Shown here: one piece after another, positions 30,126 through 40,886 of the stretch | How the letters are laid out: every line of letters starts with the position of its first letter | Position numbering within the stretch: the first letter of the stretch is position 1 | DNA from: Methylobacillus arboreus | Lineage (GTDB): Bacteria; Pseudomonadota; Gammaproteobacteria; Burkholderiales; Methylophilaceae | Length of the DNA: 64,000 nt | NCBI RefSeq assembly: GCF_020532725.1 | Contig: NZ_JAJAVC010000006.1 | Span: 124,001-188,000 of the forward strand | Direction: 5' to 3' | Program-made: the position numbers and the translations under genes | Notes under the pieces: generated by a model | What the model was told of the DNA's origin: nothing | Seen by the model: the letters and a program-made list of their open reading frames with translations, nothing else | Database searches by the model: none

Positions 30126-30862
30126 GCCAGGGGAATGCGATCGAAGTCAGCGGACTGTACAAATATTTTGACCAGTTCTGCGCAGTGAACAACCTGAACT
30201 TCCAGGCAAAGCGCGGCGTCACTACCGCCCTGCTTGGCGGCAATGGGGCAGGCAAGACCACCACCATTGCCATGTTACTGGGATTGTTGACACCCAGCCA
30301 GGGCCAAATCCGCATTCTTGGCGAGGACATGCTGCACCACCGCTACCGCTTGCTGCATCGCATGAATTTTTCTTCCCCTTACGTTGACCTGCCGCAGCGG
30401 CTCACGATTCGCCAGAACCTCACAGTGTATGGACACCTATACCGCTTGCCGAAACTGAAGGCACGCATCGAGGAACTGGCCATGGCGCTCAATCTTGATA
30501 CGCTGCTGGACAAGCGCTACGGACAGCTTTCCGCAGGCCAGAAAACCCGTGTCTCGCTCGCCAAGTCCTTGCTCAACGAGCCTGAGTTATTGCTGATGGA
30601 TGAGCCGACTGCATCGCTTGATCCCGACACCGCCGACTCGATCCGCAGTTATCTGGAGCAATACCAGCAACGCACAGGGGCAAGCATCCTGCTCGCATCA
30701 CACAATATGACCGAGGTGGAGCGCATGGCAGCAGAGGTCATCATGATGCGCAAGGGACAGGTCGTGGATACCGGCACGCCCGCTGCCCTGATTACCAGGT
30801 ATGGCCGCAACAACCTGGAAGAAGTCTTCATCGAGATTGCCCGCAGCAAGGAGCCGGCCTGA
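30122..30862 (+). CDS. ABC transporter ATP-binding protein (NodI/CcmA-like)
   Basis: A 246-aa nucleotide-binding subunit with all motifs: Walker A GGNGAGKTT, signature LSAGQ, Walker B LLLMDEPTASLDPD and switch SHN. It resembles NodI/DrrA-type ATPases of the ABC-2 export class. Stop and start overlap the permease gene (TGATG), so the two form one transporter. The substrate is unknown; family members export polysaccharide, lipo-oligosaccharide or drugs. Confidence 0.92.
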   Translation: MSQGNAIEVSGLYKYFDQFCAVNNLNFQAKRGVTTALLGGNGAGKTTTIAMLLGLLTPSQGQIRILGEDMLHHRYRLLHRMNFSSPYVDLPQRLTIRQNLTVYGHLYRLPKLKARIEELAMALNLDTLLDKRYGQLSAGQKTRVSLAKSLLNEPELLLMDEPTASLDPDTADSIRSYLEQYQQRTGASILLASHNMTEVERMAAEVIMMRKGQVVDTGTPAALITRYGRNNLEEVFIEIARSKEPA

Positions 30863-31668
30863 TGCAGGACATCCACTTCTCGCCGCGCCGCATCGGCGCA
30901 GTGACATTGCGCCACCTTTACCTCATGCGCTCATCCTGGCCGCGCGTGCTGGAAATGGTCTATTGGCCAACAGTGCAGATGATCTTGTGGGGCTTCATTA
31001 CCCTATTCCTGCAAGACAACAGCAGCTACATCGCGCAGGCCAGCGGCGTGCTGCTTTCCGGAGTGCTGTTATGGGATGTGCTGTTCCGCGGCCAGCTCGG
31101 GATCGCTTTGGTATTCATGGAGGAAATGTGGTCGCGCAATCTCGGCCATTTATTTGTCAGCCCGTTGCGCCCTTACGAAATGGTCGCCTCACTACTGTTC
31201 ATGAGCCTGATCCGCACCCTGATCGGCATTGGCGGCGCAACACTCATCGCCATCCCGCTGTTCCAATACAACATCTACGATATGGGCCTGCCGCTGATCG
31301 CCTTTTTCCTCAATCTCATCATCATGGGCTGGGCCATCGGCCTGATCGTATCCGGCATCGTGCTGCGCTACGGCATGGGCGCCGAGAGCATTGCCTGGGT
31401 CAGCGTGTTTGCCATCCAGCCGCTCTGTGCCATCTATTACCCGGTCGCCACCCTGCCCGACTGGCTACAGCCTGTTGCCCTGGCATTACCGGCAAGCCAC
31501 GTGTTCGAGGGCATGCGCGAACTGCTGTTGCAGCACAGCTTCAATACCGGCCACATGGTTTGGGCGGTATTGCTCAATATCCTCTACCTGGGCATCGGGA
31601 TTGCCGTATTCCTTGGTTATTTCCAAGCGGCAAGACGCAAGGGGCTGTTGCTACAGGTAGGCGAATAA
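30862..31668 (+). CDS. ABC-2 type permease
   Basis: A 268-aa membrane subunit with about six helices, ending in a hydrophobic IAVFLGYFQAARRKG stretch. WPRVLEMVYWPTVQMILWGF near the N-terminus and AVFLGYFQA near the end fit the NodJ/ABC-2 family. It pairs with the overlapping ATPase gene. Its TAA stop is immediately followed by the stop of the convergent GGDEF gene, leaving no intergenic base. Confidence 0.88.
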   Translation: MQDIHFSPRRIGAVTLRHLYLMRSSWPRVLEMVYWPTVQMILWGFITLFLQDNSSYIAQASGVLLSGVLLWDVLFRGQLGIALVFMEEMWSRNLGHLFVSPLRPYEMVASLLFMSLIRTLIGIGGATLIAIPLFQYNIYDMGLPLIAFFLNLIIMGWAIGLIVSGIVLRYGMGAESIAWVSVFAIQPLCAIYYPVATLPDWLQPVALALPASHVFEGMRELLLQHSFNTGHMVWAVLLNILYLGIGIAVFLGYFQAARRKGLLLQVGE

Positions 31669-32589
31669 TCAGCCTTGCTCTTTGGCTGCTGTCCACATCC
31701 CCCTGCCGCTGCTCTTGGATAGATAGAGCGCCTCGTCGGCTTTTTTGAAGAGTTGCTGACAGGAGGTTGCAGCCAGCGGATAAATGGCAAAGCCTATGCT
31801 GGTATTGATCCGATATGCATGATCAGGGCCAATGTCGAAGGGCTGGTCCAGCATGTCAATGATCTTGCTGCACAGCCGTTCCGCGGTTTTCTTGGTGGTG
31901 ATGTTGGGCGCTATGATGCCGAACTCGTCCCCGCCGAACCTCGCAAGGTAATCACTGGAGCGGACGCAGGCCGACAACACCACTCCCACATGCTTCAAGA
32001 CAAGGTCGCCAGTTTGATGGCCATAGGTGTCGTTAATCGCCTTGAAGCGGTCAAGATCAAGCAGGATCAGCAGCAGCATCTGGTTTTCTTCGGCAGCCTT
32101 CTGCGTCAAATGCTCAAGGTAGAAGTCAAAGGCCCGGCGATTGAGCAAACCGGTAAGCGCATCCTTTTCTGCCAAGGCTTTGAGGGTGGCCTCATCCCGC
32201 TTGTGCTCGGTGATATCAATGAAGGTCGCCAGCCCCAGCCCGGCATCAGGCAGGATGACACCGCCGTGAAGCGCTGTTTTGATACTACCATCGGCACACT
32301 TGATATTCACTTCTATCGGCGGGACTTCATATACCTGCCTGCTGCTGCCAGCAAAATATGCCGACCATCTCTCCCGCGCCGCTATCCGCTGACCATCCAA
32401 AGGATAAGCACGCTTGATCCATTCTTCCACAGACGCAAAATCACTAACGCGATAGCCATAGGTATCGCGGAATTTCCCGTTCATGAACAGGATCTTCCCG
32501 CCTTGAAGGCTGGCACAGGAAATGGGAATGGGGAGGGATTCCAGCAAGGCTTCAAGCTGGTAGCTTTCAAGTTTCAGTTGACTGATCAT
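31669..32589 (-). CDS. PAS-GGDEF diguanylate cyclase
   Basis: A 306-aa cytoplasmic protein. A PAS domain covers about residues 10-130 (ALLESLPIPISCASLQGGKI) and a GGDEF domain about 140-300. The active loop reads RFGGDEFGII, complete, and the RSSD five residues before it fits the inhibitory I-site RxxD. It should make cyclic di-GMP from GTP with product feedback. There is no membrane segment, so the PAS domain would sense an internal signal. It is convergent with the ABC permease. Confidence 0.92.
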   Translation of the reverse strand: MISQLKLESYQLEALLESLPIPISCASLQGGKILFMNGKFRDTYGYRVSDFASVEEWIKRAYPLDGQRIAARERWSAYFAGSSRQVYEVPPIEVNIKCADGSIKTALHGGVILPDAGLGLATFIDITEHKRDEATLKALAEKDALTGLLNRRAFDFYLEHLTQKAAEENQMLLLILLDLDRFKAINDTYGHQTGDLVLKHVGVVLSACVRSSDYLARFGGDEFGIIAPNITTKKTAERLCSKIIDMLDQPFDIGPDHAYRINTSIGFAIYPLAATSCQQLFKKADEALYLSKSSGRGMWTAAKEQG

Positions 32590-32803
32590 TTATTTCGCCG
32601 CAATTGTCATCAACCTCAAGAATATCTCTGGCATTAAAGAAAACCTCGCATAGTCAGACTCCGGCACGAGTGCATCCGGCGGCAACGCCTGTCATCATAA
32701 TGACACGAATATTTCACTCAAGTAAGACAATCGCTCATTCACTTGCCAGAATCGGCAACGCATTCAAATGCTTTGCCTGGCTACACCAGCTGCTTGCATA
32801 AAA

Positions 32804-32826
32804 AAAGAGGAGCATCGCTCCTCTTT
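32804..32826 (-). terminator. intrinsic terminator after ppa
   Basis: AAAGAGGAGC and GCTCCTCTTT form a perfect 10-bp stem (loop ATC), followed on the minus strand by seven T. It lies 29 bases beyond the ppa stop. The remaining 32590-32803 stretch shows nothing that I can name. Confidence 0.85.
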
Positions 32827-32855
32827 GCTTGTCGACTTGATATGCTCAGGCCTGA

Positions 32856-33383
32856 TTACTTGCCGAATCTTTCCACGCCGGCGACGATCTCCGCCTTGGC
32901 ATCCTCGGCATCCTTCCACTCGCCTACCTTGACCCATTTGCCTTTCTCAAGATCCTTGTAGTGTTCAAAGAAATGGGCAATCGGCGCTAGCTGGAACTCG
33001 GGGAGGTCCTGGTAGCTCTTGATATCCTTGTATTGTGGACAAATCTTGTCCACCGGCACGGCCAACACCTTGGCATCCACGCCGCCATCATCTTCCATGG
33101 TCAATACGCCAATGGCACGGCAGCGGATCACCACGCCTGGTTGCAATGGAATCGGGGTGATCACTAGCACGTCAACAGGGTCGCCGTCTTCAGACAGCGT
33201 CTGCGGAATGTAGCCGTAGTTGCATGGATAGTGCATGGAGGTGCCCATGAAACGGTCCACGAATACGGCGCCGGAGTCCTTGTCCACTTCGAACTTGATG
33301 GGCTCGCCACGCATGGAGATTTCGATAATGACATTGAAGTCGTTAGGGATGTCTTTGCCTGCCGGCACATTACAGAGGGACAT
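32856..33383 (-). CDS. ppa: inorganic pyrophosphatase (family I)
   Basis: Hydrolyses pyrophosphate and drives biosynthesis. It is 175 aa. Metal-binding motifs are DGDPVDVLV and the preceding NYGYIPQTL; the N-terminal [19 protein letters not shown] is typical of bacterial family I enzymes. Its own terminator follows. It is preceded 64 bases away by the DUF1232 gene. Confidence 0.97.
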   Translation of the reverse strand: MSLCNVPAGKDIPNDFNVIIEISMRGEPIKFEVDKDSGAVFVDRFMGTSMHYPCNYGYIPQTLSEDGDPVDVLVITPIPLQPGVVIRCRAIGVLTMEDDGGVDAKVLAVPVDKICPQYKDIKSYQDLPEFQLAPIAHFFEHYKDLEKGKWVKVGEWKDAEDAKAEIVAGVERFGK

Positions 33384-33447
33384 TGATTGATCCTTAAATA
33401 GGTTTTGGTTTGAATAATATGGAGATAACGCGAGATTTTAGCGTAAA

Positions 33448-33693
33448 TCAGGGACAAAAATCATCTTTGGGAGTCGTGCGTTCAGTCACCTGCTGCCTGC
33501 ATTCGGCAACCACCGCTGCAGGCACGCACTTGATGCCCAGGTAGAACAGGCCCGGCACGATGACTAGGTCATCCAGCTGCCCGAGGATGGGAATGAAATC
33601 CGGGATCAGGTCAAATGGCAGCAGCAAATATCCCACTGCCAAACCCAGCAGCACCCTGGCCAGCCAGGGCGTTTGCGGATGGCGCAGCACCAA
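33448..33693 (-). CDS. DUF1232 small membrane protein, start uncertain
   Basis: About 81 aa from TTG 33693. The DUF1232 core LLLPFDLIPDFIPILGQLDD is clear, with one or two membrane helices. Related proteins usually begin about 20 residues earlier with a basic LKEKLKKLARQLK-like helix, which is encoded here in frame (to CTG 33753), right after the purC stop in the same frame. No ATG or GTG exists in that stretch; AGGA lies six bases before the CTG. The true start is therefore either CTG 33753 or TTG 33693. Function unknown. Confidence 0.75.
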   Translation of the reverse strand: MVLRHPQTPWLARVLLGLAVGYLLLPFDLIPDFIPILGQLDDLVIVPGLFYLGIKCVPAAVVAECRQQVTERTTPKDDFCP

Positions 33694-33765
33694 CTGATAG
33701 ACTTCCAGTTCGGTCTTGAGCTGCCGCGCCAGCTTTTTCAGCTTTTCTTTCAGGTCATGTCCTGG

Positions 33766-34659
33766 CTAGAAAGGCTTCCCGGTCAGGCACTCGAACGCCT
33801 CGCGGTATTTGTCCGCCGTCCTGGCCGCCACGTCGTCCGGCAATGCCGGGCCCGGCGGCGTCTTGTTCCAGCCAGTGGACTCCAGCCAGTCGCGCACGTA
33901 TTGCTTGTCGAAACTCGGCGGATTGCTGCCGACCTGGTACTGGTCCTGGGGCCAGAAGCGGGATGAGTCTGGCGTCAGCACTTCATCGATCAGGTAAAGC
34001 TCGCCCGCCTCGTCCAGCCCGAACTCGAACTTGGTATCGGCAATGATAATGCCGCGGCCCAAGGCATAGGCAGCAGCTTCCTTGTACAGCTGCACGCTGA
34101 TCCGTGCGACCTTGTCTGCCAGCTCCTTGCCCAATAACTGCGCACATTTTTCCAGCGTGATGTTTTCGTCGTGATCGCCCACCTCAGCCTTGCTCGACGG
34201 CGTAAACAACGGTTCAGGAAGCTGGGAGGCTTCCTGCAGGCCAGCCGGCAGCGGAATGCCGCTCACGCTCTGGCTGGCCTTGTATTCCTTCCAGCCGGAA
34301 CCGGCAAGGTAGCCGCGCACAATCGCCTCGATCGGCAATGGCTTGAGCTTTTTCACCACCAGGGCACGCGGCCCGAGTTGCGCCTGCTCGGCAGAATCGC
34401 TGACCACGCTATTGGGATCAATCCCGGTCAGATGATTGGGGACGACATGCTTTAATTTCTCGAACCAGAAATTGGCAATCTGGGTCAGCACGGCGCCCTT
34501 GTCCTTGATCGGGGTCGGCAGGATCACATCGAATGCGGAAAGGCGGTCGCTCGCCACCAACAGCATGTGCTTATCATCAATATCATAAATATCACGCACC
34601 TTGCCCTGATTGATGAGCTTCAGGCTCTTGATGCTCGATTGAATGAGAGGTGTAGTCAA
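33766..34659 (-). CDS. purC: phosphoribosylaminoimidazole-succinocarboxamide synthase
   Basis: Joins aspartate to CAIR in purine synthesis. It is 297 aa, the longer bacterial type. [13 protein letters not shown] at the N-terminus, [13 protein letters not shown], and the [20 protein letters not shown] stretch are signatures. It is not linked to purE/purK (26 kb away). The DUF1232 gene follows in the same frame. Confidence 0.97.
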   Translation of the reverse strand: MTTPLIQSSIKSLKLINQGKVRDIYDIDDKHMLLVASDRLSAFDVILPTPIKDKGAVLTQIANFWFEKLKHVVPNHLTGIDPNSVVSDSAEQAQLGPRALVVKKLKPLPIEAIVRGYLAGSGWKEYKASQSVSGIPLPAGLQEASQLPEPLFTPSSKAEVGDHDENITLEKCAQLLGKELADKVARISVQLYKEAAAYALGRGIIIADTKFEFGLDEAGELYLIDEVLTPDSSRFWPQDQYQVGSNPPSFDKQYVRDWLESTGWNKTPPGPALPDDVAARTADKYREAFECLTGKPF

Positions 34660-34681
34660 AACGCGTCCCTTTTATCAAAAA

Positions 34682-35101
34682 CTATTTCGAGTGATGGTCT
34701 TGCTCTGGGCCATCGGAATAAGGAAATTTCACGTGTCCGTAGCGCACCACCAGAATTGCCACGGCAATCAGCAGGATGGAGGCCGCTACCGCGAATATAC
34801 GCCAGGCTTCCAGTTCCTTGATATCCAGCACTAGGTATCGTGCCAGCGCAATGATGCCGATATACAAGGGATATCGCACCGGTAATGTGCCCGAGCTCAA
34901 GTAATGATTGAGCATGGTAAGGATTTCGAGATACAGAAACAGCAGCAGCAAATCCGCCACCGTCACGGCCCTTGCATCCCAGATGTGCAAAGCGGCCTGC
35001 CCGGCCGCCACTATTGTCGCCAGGGCAATGAATACCAGCAGCGCCTGCTCGACAAAACCAATACCTCGCTGGCCTAATTTACTGTATTTATTGGGTTGCA
35101 T
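34682..35101 (-). CDS. PsiE-like phosphate-starvation-inducible membrane protein
   Basis: A 139-aa protein with four hydrophobic helices and the family pattern VADLLLLFLYLEILTMLNHY, then LSSGTLPVRYPLYIGIIALAR. This matches the PsiE family, whose E. coli member is induced by phosphate starvation with unknown function. A TATAAT-like hexamer (minus strand, 35133-35138) sits 32 bases before the start, without a clear -35. Its stop is 22 bases before purC. Confidence 0.83.
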   Translation of the reverse strand: MQPNKYSKLGQRGIGFVEQALLVFIALATIVAAGQAALHIWDARAVTVADLLLLFLYLEILTMLNHYLSSGTLPVRYPLYIGIIALARYLVLDIKELEAWRIFAVAASILLIAVAILVVRYGHVKFPYSDGPEQDHHSK

Positions 35102-35169
35102 AGCGGCTCTGGTCCGGGCAAAAGATCACGGCATTATACGCTGTAAATATCCACCGCCGTGAAGCGGCA

Positions 35170-36222
35170 CTATGCAAAAATCGCGTATCGCTGCACCATT
35201 TTATCAAGGGGAATCGCTTGAATATGCGCGGCATGGCCTGCGGAGCCAAATGCCTCGAAGCGCTCGCGGCACAATGTCTGCATGGCACCGGTTGCGGCCG
35301 CCAGTATCTTGCGCGGATCGAATTCCGCCTTGTGTTCCGGTTGTCCGAGGAAGCGGCGCAATGCCCCGGTAAAAGCCAGCCGCAGGTCGGTATCGATATT
35401 TACCTTGCGCACCCCGCTTTGGATGCCCTTGACGATTTCCTCCACCGGCACGCCGTAGGTCTCGGGAATCTCGCCGCCGTACTCATTAATCACCAGCAGC
35501 CATTCCTGCGGAACGGAGGAGGAACCGTGCATCACCAGATGGGTATTAGGCAATTTCTCATGGATTTCACGTATCCGGCTAATGGATAATGTTTCCCCCG
35601 TGGGCGGCCGCGTGAACTTGTATGCCCCATGGGAAGTGCCAATCGCAATTGCCAGGGCATCGACCCTGGTCTTGGCAACGAAATCCACCGCCTCTTCCGG
35701 GCTGGTCAGCAATTGGCTATGGTCAAGATGGCCCGCTGCGCCAACGCCATCCTCCTCACCCGCGAAGCCGGTTTCCAGGGACCCCAACACCCCGAGTTCC
35801 CCCTCAACCGAGACGCCAACGGCATGCGCCGCCCGCACGACTTCACTGGTCACCTGCACGTTGTATTCATAGCTGGCAGGCGTCTTGGCATCATCCAGCA
35901 GGGAACCATCCATCATCACGCTGCTGAAGCCTGTCGCTATCGCATGCAGGCACACTGCAGGGCCAGAGCCATGATCCTGGTGCAATACCACAGGAATATG
36001 CGGATAACTCGCAATCGCCGCTTCTACCAGCTTGAGCAGGAAATGCTCGCCAGCATATTTTCGTGCACCGGCAGAAGCCTGCAAGATCACTGGACTATCA
36101 CAGGCATCAGCAGCTTGCATGATGGCCTGCACCTGCTCCAGGTTGTTGATATTGAAGGCAGGCACACCATAGCTATGTTCAGCCGCATGATCCAGCAATT
36201 GACGCAAACTGATCAGTGCCAT
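35170..36222 (-). CDS. fba: fructose-bisphosphate aldolase, class II
   Basis: Cleaves or forms fructose-1,6-bisphosphate; in RuMP-cycle methylotrophs it is part of the cleavage branch. It is 350 aa of the class IIA long type: [12 protein letters not shown], the zinc-binding [21 protein letters not shown], and a glycine-rich [12 protein letters not shown] loop. Its start overlaps the pyk stop by ten bases, so pyk-fba is one transcript. Confidence 0.97.
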   Translation of the reverse strand: MALISLRQLLDHAAEHSYGVPAFNINNLEQVQAIMQAADACDSPVILQASAGARKYAGEHFLLKLVEAAIASYPHIPVVLHQDHGSGPAVCLHAIATGFSSVMMDGSLLDDAKTPASYEYNVQVTSEVVRAAHAVGVSVEGELGVLGSLETGFAGEEDGVGAAGHLDHSQLLTSPEEAVDFVAKTRVDALAIAIGTSHGAYKFTRPPTGETLSISRIREIHEKLPNTHLVMHGSSSVPQEWLLVINEYGGEIPETYGVPVEEIVKGIQSGVRKVNIDTDLRLAFTGALRRFLGQPEHKAEFDPRKILAAATGAMQTLCRERFEAFGSAGHAAHIQAIPLDKMVQRYAIFA

Positions 36223-37676
36223 GGCAGCTCCGATTTAGCATGCTCACGCCGGTGTTCGCCAACTTTGACAATCTGCAGGGTATTAGTACCGCCTGCCTTG
36301 CCTATCGGCTCGCCAAAGGTCAGCATCATCAAATCATCCCGCTGCACCGCACCCAGCCGCAGCAACGTCTCCTCCGCATCGTAAAGTATCTTGCTCAGTT
36401 CCTGGCTAGGCAACTCGATATGGTAAGGATAGACCCCGCGATACAAAGTCAGCTTGCGCCGCGTATTGCGCTCCGTCGTCAATGCATAGATCGGCACATT
36501 GGTATTGGAACGTGACAGCCAGGTGACAGAAGAGCCCGACCGGGTCAGTGCCGCAATCGCCTTCACGTTCAAATGCTCGGCCGCATAGATTGATGCCATC
36601 GCAATTGCCTCATCAATGAACTCGAATTCATCATTGATCGGTGCCTGTAAATGATGGCTGTCATATTCCTTTTCCGCCTCCAGGCAAACACGGTGCATCG
36701 CCTGTATCGCCTCAACCGGATAATGCCCGACCGCCGTTTCGCCAGATAACATGACGGCATCCGTGCCATCGAGCACCGCATTCGCCACGTCGGATACCTC
36801 TGCCCGCGTCGGGATCGGGCTGCTGATCATGGATTCCAGCATCTGAGTAGCCGTAATCACCAACTTGTTGCGCATGCGCGCCATGCGGATCATGCGTTTC
36901 TGTAGCCCCGGCACCGCTGCATCGCCGACCTCAACACCGAGATCGCCGCGCGCCACCATGATCACATCCGCAGCATCGATGATTTCCTCCAGCGCAGGAA
37001 TAGCCTCGGCACGCTCAATCTTGGCGACAATGGCCGCATGCCCGCCCGCATCCTCCACCAATTGGCGCGCCAGTTCAATATCCGCGCCACTGCGAGGGAA
37101 AGACACCGCAATATAATCAGCCTCCAGCTCAACCGCTGTCGCAATATCCTCCTGGTCTTTCAAGGTCAATGCTGGCGCGGATAATCCGCCACCCTGGCGA
37201 TTGATACCCTTGTTATTCGACAGCACACCACCTGCCGCCACTGTACAAAGCACCTCGCTGCCATGCACCGCCTCGACGTTGAGCACGATGCGGCCATCAT
37301 CCAGCAACAAGACCGCCCCGGGCTCCACCTCGGATGGCAAGGTCTTGTAATCGAGGCCCACCCGCTCTTGGTTGCCAAGCTTGCAAGCAGCATCCAGGGT
37401 GAATTTGTCGCCCACCTTGAGCAAGATGCGCTCATTCTCAAACTTGCCAATGCGTATCTTCGGCCCTTGCAGATCACAGAGAATGCCCACCGGGCGCCCG
37501 CTGCGCCGGCAAATATCACGCACCAGTTCGGCGCGCGCGATATGGTCTGCGGCAGACCCATGCGAAAAATTGAGCCGCACCACATCCACGCCGGCATCCA
37601 CCAGACGCTCGATCACCGCCTCCTCGCTGGAGGCCGGCCCCAGCGTCGCCACAATCTTGGTTTTACGTAATGCCAT
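36213..37676 (-). CDS. pyk: pyruvate kinase
   Basis: Converts phosphoenolpyruvate to pyruvate. It is 487 aa with the N-terminal [17 protein letters not shown], the active-site stretch [20 protein letters not shown] including [11 protein letters not shown], and a C-terminal regulatory domain. It is the first gene of the pyk-fba pair. No clear promoter could be assigned in the 110 bases upstream. Confidence 0.97.
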   Translation of the reverse strand: MALRKTKIVATLGPASSEEAVIERLVDAGVDVVRLNFSHGSAADHIARAELVRDICRRSGRPVGILCDLQGPKIRIGKFENERILLKVGDKFTLDAACKLGNQERVGLDYKTLPSEVEPGAVLLLDDGRIVLNVEAVHGSEVLCTVAAGGVLSNNKGINRQGGGLSAPALTLKDQEDIATAVELEADYIAVSFPRSGADIELARQLVEDAGGHAAIVAKIERAEAIPALEEIIDAADVIMVARGDLGVEVGDAAVPGLQKRMIRMARMRNKLVITATQMLESMISSPIPTRAEVSDVANAVLDGTDAVMLSGETAVGHYPVEAIQAMHRVCLEAEKEYDSHHLQAPINDEFEFIDEAIAMASIYAAEHLNVKAIAALTRSGSSVTWLSRSNTNVPIYALTTERNTRRKLTLYRGVYPYHIELPSQELSKILYDAEETLLRLGAVQRDDLMMLTFGEPIGKAGGTNTLQIVKVGEHRREHAKSELPWH

Positions 37677-37786
37677 GGCTTGCCTTTCCTTGTGATTCCT
37701 CAGCTACTCATCATAAGCCTGACAACATCAAGCAGGAATCGTGCACATTTTATGCCATGGAGATGACAAGCCCACGTCAATAAACG

Positions 37787-38329
37787 CTAAACACCCTGTG
37801 GAATCTTGGAGGCCATCATCTTGCGCCGGTCGATCTTGCGCCCATCAACAATGAACGTTCCGTCACCAACGGCATGAACCATGCGCTTCTCTTTGCGCGC
37901 ATTGTCGAGATATGCGGCAACGGCCTCCAGCACGACAATGTTGTGCTTTTCAACGATGTCGCTGACCTTGCACTCGATGTTGGCAAGGCACTCCTTGATC
38001 AAGGGCGCCCTGACGACTTTACCTCGCACGGGTGTGAGCTTGAACTTGGCAAACTTGTCTGTGTCTGTGCCGGAACATGTTCCTATACCGACCACTTTGT
38101 CGAGCATGTCGACCGTGGGAATGGCAATGACGCACTCCCTGCTCTTTCGCAACGCCGCGAAAGAGTGATTCCATTCGCCTGTGGTGATTGCAAACACCGG
38201 CGTGAAATCCATCACCATGGTCCAGGAGATGGTCATAATGTTGTCCTGCTGCCCATCATAGGTCGTCACAAGAACCACAGGCCCTGGCTCCAACAAGGTG
38301 AAGGCCTTGCTCAATTTCAACTGGCGCAT
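37787..38329 (-). CDS. flavin reductase-like FMN-binding split-barrel protein
   Basis: A 180-aa protein of the flavin-reductase/DIM6-NTAB type: LLEPGPVVLVTTYDGQQDNI, MTISWTMVMDFTPVFAITTG, and GIGTCSGTDTDKFAKFKLT. It probably binds FMN and may reduce flavins or another substrate. The ATG at 38329 is chosen because the family begins near there; the frame is open to ATG 38422 with 31 more residues, and neither start has a strong ribosome binding site. A 15-bp perfect palindrome lies just upstream of the longer start. Confidence 0.82.
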   Translation of the reverse strand: MRQLKLSKAFTLLEPGPVVLVTTYDGQQDNIMTISWTMVMDFTPVFAITTGEWNHSFAALRKSRECVIAIPTVDMLDKVVGIGTCSGTDTDKFAKFKLTPVRGKVVRAPLIKECLANIECKVSDIVEKHNIVVLEAVAAYLDNARKEKRMVHAVGDGTFIVDGRKIDRRKMMASKIPQGV

Positions 38330-38433
38330 GCTCGTGTACTCGATGTCATTAGGCGCCCAACGCTCAAGCAAAAATACAGCTTTTGCAGGTGTCGCGAGCG
38401 AAGCGAATAGTGTGGGGCGCATTGTTATGAAGA

Positions 38434-38448
38434 ATACTAATTTAGTAT
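38434..38448. promoter_or_regulatory. perfect 15-bp palindrome upstream of the flavin reductase gene
   Basis: ATACTAATTTAGTAT is a perfect dyad with a single central base in an AT-rich 120-base stretch that also holds the promoter region. It looks like a MarR/HxlR-type operator. No candidate regulator gene is adjacent. Confidence 0.45.
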
Positions 38449-38560
38449 TTTTAATACTGCCTAAATTCTAAAAATAAATACATCAAAACATTTATTTAAT
38501 AACGTCATAAAGCAAACGCTTGGCATTGCTGCGCTCGCGCTTAATATGGCCAATACCAAA

Positions 38561-38588
38561 AATAAAGGAGCCCGCAGGCTCCTTTATT
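38561..38588 (-). terminator. intrinsic terminator after pgk
   Basis: A 12-bp perfect stem, AATAAAGGAGCC with GGCTCCTTTATT, loop CGCA, lies 20 bases beyond the pgk stop. On the minus strand a T-containing tail follows. Confidence 0.8.
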
Positions 38589-38607
38589 ATGAGACATATT
38601 CCAGCAA

Positions 38608-39789
38608 TTAACCTTTGGCTCGCTGCTCCAGAATTTCCACGGCTGGCAATTTCTTGCCTTCGAGGAATTCCAGGAAGGCACCTCCTGCTGTCGAGATATA
38701 CGACACCTTGTCATAGATGTCATATTTCTGGATCGCGGCAATGGTGTCGCCGCCGCCGGCCAGGGTGAAGGCCTTGGTCTTGGCAATGGCGTCGGCGATG
38801 ATCTTGGTGCCCTCGCCGAACTGGTCGAACTCGAATACGCCGACCGGGCCGTTCCAGACCACGGTGCCTGCGTTGAGGATGATCACGGCGAGTTGTTTGG
38901 CGGACTCGGGGCCAATGTCAAAGATCATATCGTCATCCGCCACGTCATCCGCAGACTTGAGTACGGCTGGTTCGTCAGGGTCGAACTGCTTGCCGCAAAC
39001 CACGTCAACCGCAATCGGCACTGCCGCACCGCGATCGGCCAGGTTTTTCATCAAGGCTTGTGCGGTAGGCACCAGGTCATCCTCGCTCAATGACCGGCCA
39101 ATCGGCTTGCCAGCGGCCTTGAGGAAGGTGTTAGCGATGCCGCCACCGACGACCAACTGGTCGACTTTTTCTGCCAGGCTTTCGAGCACGGTGAGCTTGG
39201 TCGAGACCTTGGAGCCGCCGACAATCGCCACCATGGGGCGGGCGGGTTCATGCAATGCCTTGCCCAGCGCATCCAGCTCGCCGACCAGTAGCAAACCTGC
39301 TGCTGCGACCGGGGCATATTGCGCCACGCCATAGGTGGAGGCTTCTGCACGGTGTGCGGTGCCGAATGCATCCATCACGAATACATCGCACAAGGCGGCA
39401 TATTTGCGTGCGGTTTCTTCAACATTTTTTTTCTCGCCCTTGTTAAAGCGGCAGTTTTCCAGCAACACCACTTCGCCCTCGGCGACTTCAAAGCCGCCAT
39501 CCACCCAGTCCTTGATCAGGCGTACCGGCTGGCCGAGCTTTTCGGCCAGCACGTCAGCCACTGGCTGCAGGGAGTTTTCCTCAGAATACACGCCTTCTTC
39601 CGGACGGCCGAGGTGGGAGGTCACCAATACGCGGGCCTTGGCATCCAGGGCATGGCGTATGGTGGGGATGGACGCGGTGATGCGGGCATCGGAGGTCACT
39701 TTGCCGTCATTGACTGGCACGTTCAGGTCGGCGCGGATGAAGACGCGCTTGCCCTTAAGGTCCAGGTCGATCATGTTGATTACGGTCAT
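38608..39789 (-). CDS. pgk: phosphoglycerate kinase
   Basis: Interconverts 1,3-bisphosphoglycerate and 3-phosphoglycerate with ADP/ATP. It is 393 aa. [23 protein letters not shown], and [12 protein letters not shown] near the nucleotide site are signatures. It follows gap by 12 bases in a gap-pgk unit that ends in its own terminator. Confidence 0.98.
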   Translation of the reverse strand: MTVINMIDLDLKGKRVFIRADLNVPVNDGKVTSDARITASIPTIRHALDAKARVLVTSHLGRPEEGVYSEENSLQPVADVLAEKLGQPVRLIKDWVDGGFEVAEGEVVLLENCRFNKGEKKNVEETARKYAALCDVFVMDAFGTAHRAEASTYGVAQYAPVAAAGLLLVGELDALGKALHEPARPMVAIVGGSKVSTKLTVLESLAEKVDQLVVGGGIANTFLKAAGKPIGRSLSEDDLVPTAQALMKNLADRGAAVPIAVDVVCGKQFDPDEPAVLKSADDVADDDMIFDIGPESAKQLAVIILNAGTVVWNGPVGVFEFDQFGEGTKIIADAIAKTKAFTLAGGGDTIAAIQKYDIYDKVSYISTAGGAFLEFLEGKKLPAVEILEQRAKG

Positions 39790-39801
39790 ATGCTCTCCGA
39801 C

Positions 39802-40871
<1,070 letters not shown>

Positions 40872-40886
40872 ATTTGCTACATGCCA

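Noticed and set aside
32604-32801. A 65-codon plus-strand frame between the GGDEF gene and ppa
   Set aside because: No ribosome binding site, no conserved character and it ends at the ppa terminator.
38340-38420. GCGTTGGGCGCC-like stretch resembling an integron attC core
   Set aside because: No second core site, no imperfect dyad of attC length and no cassette-like gene or integrase; it lies in the possible N-terminal codons of the flavin reductase gene.
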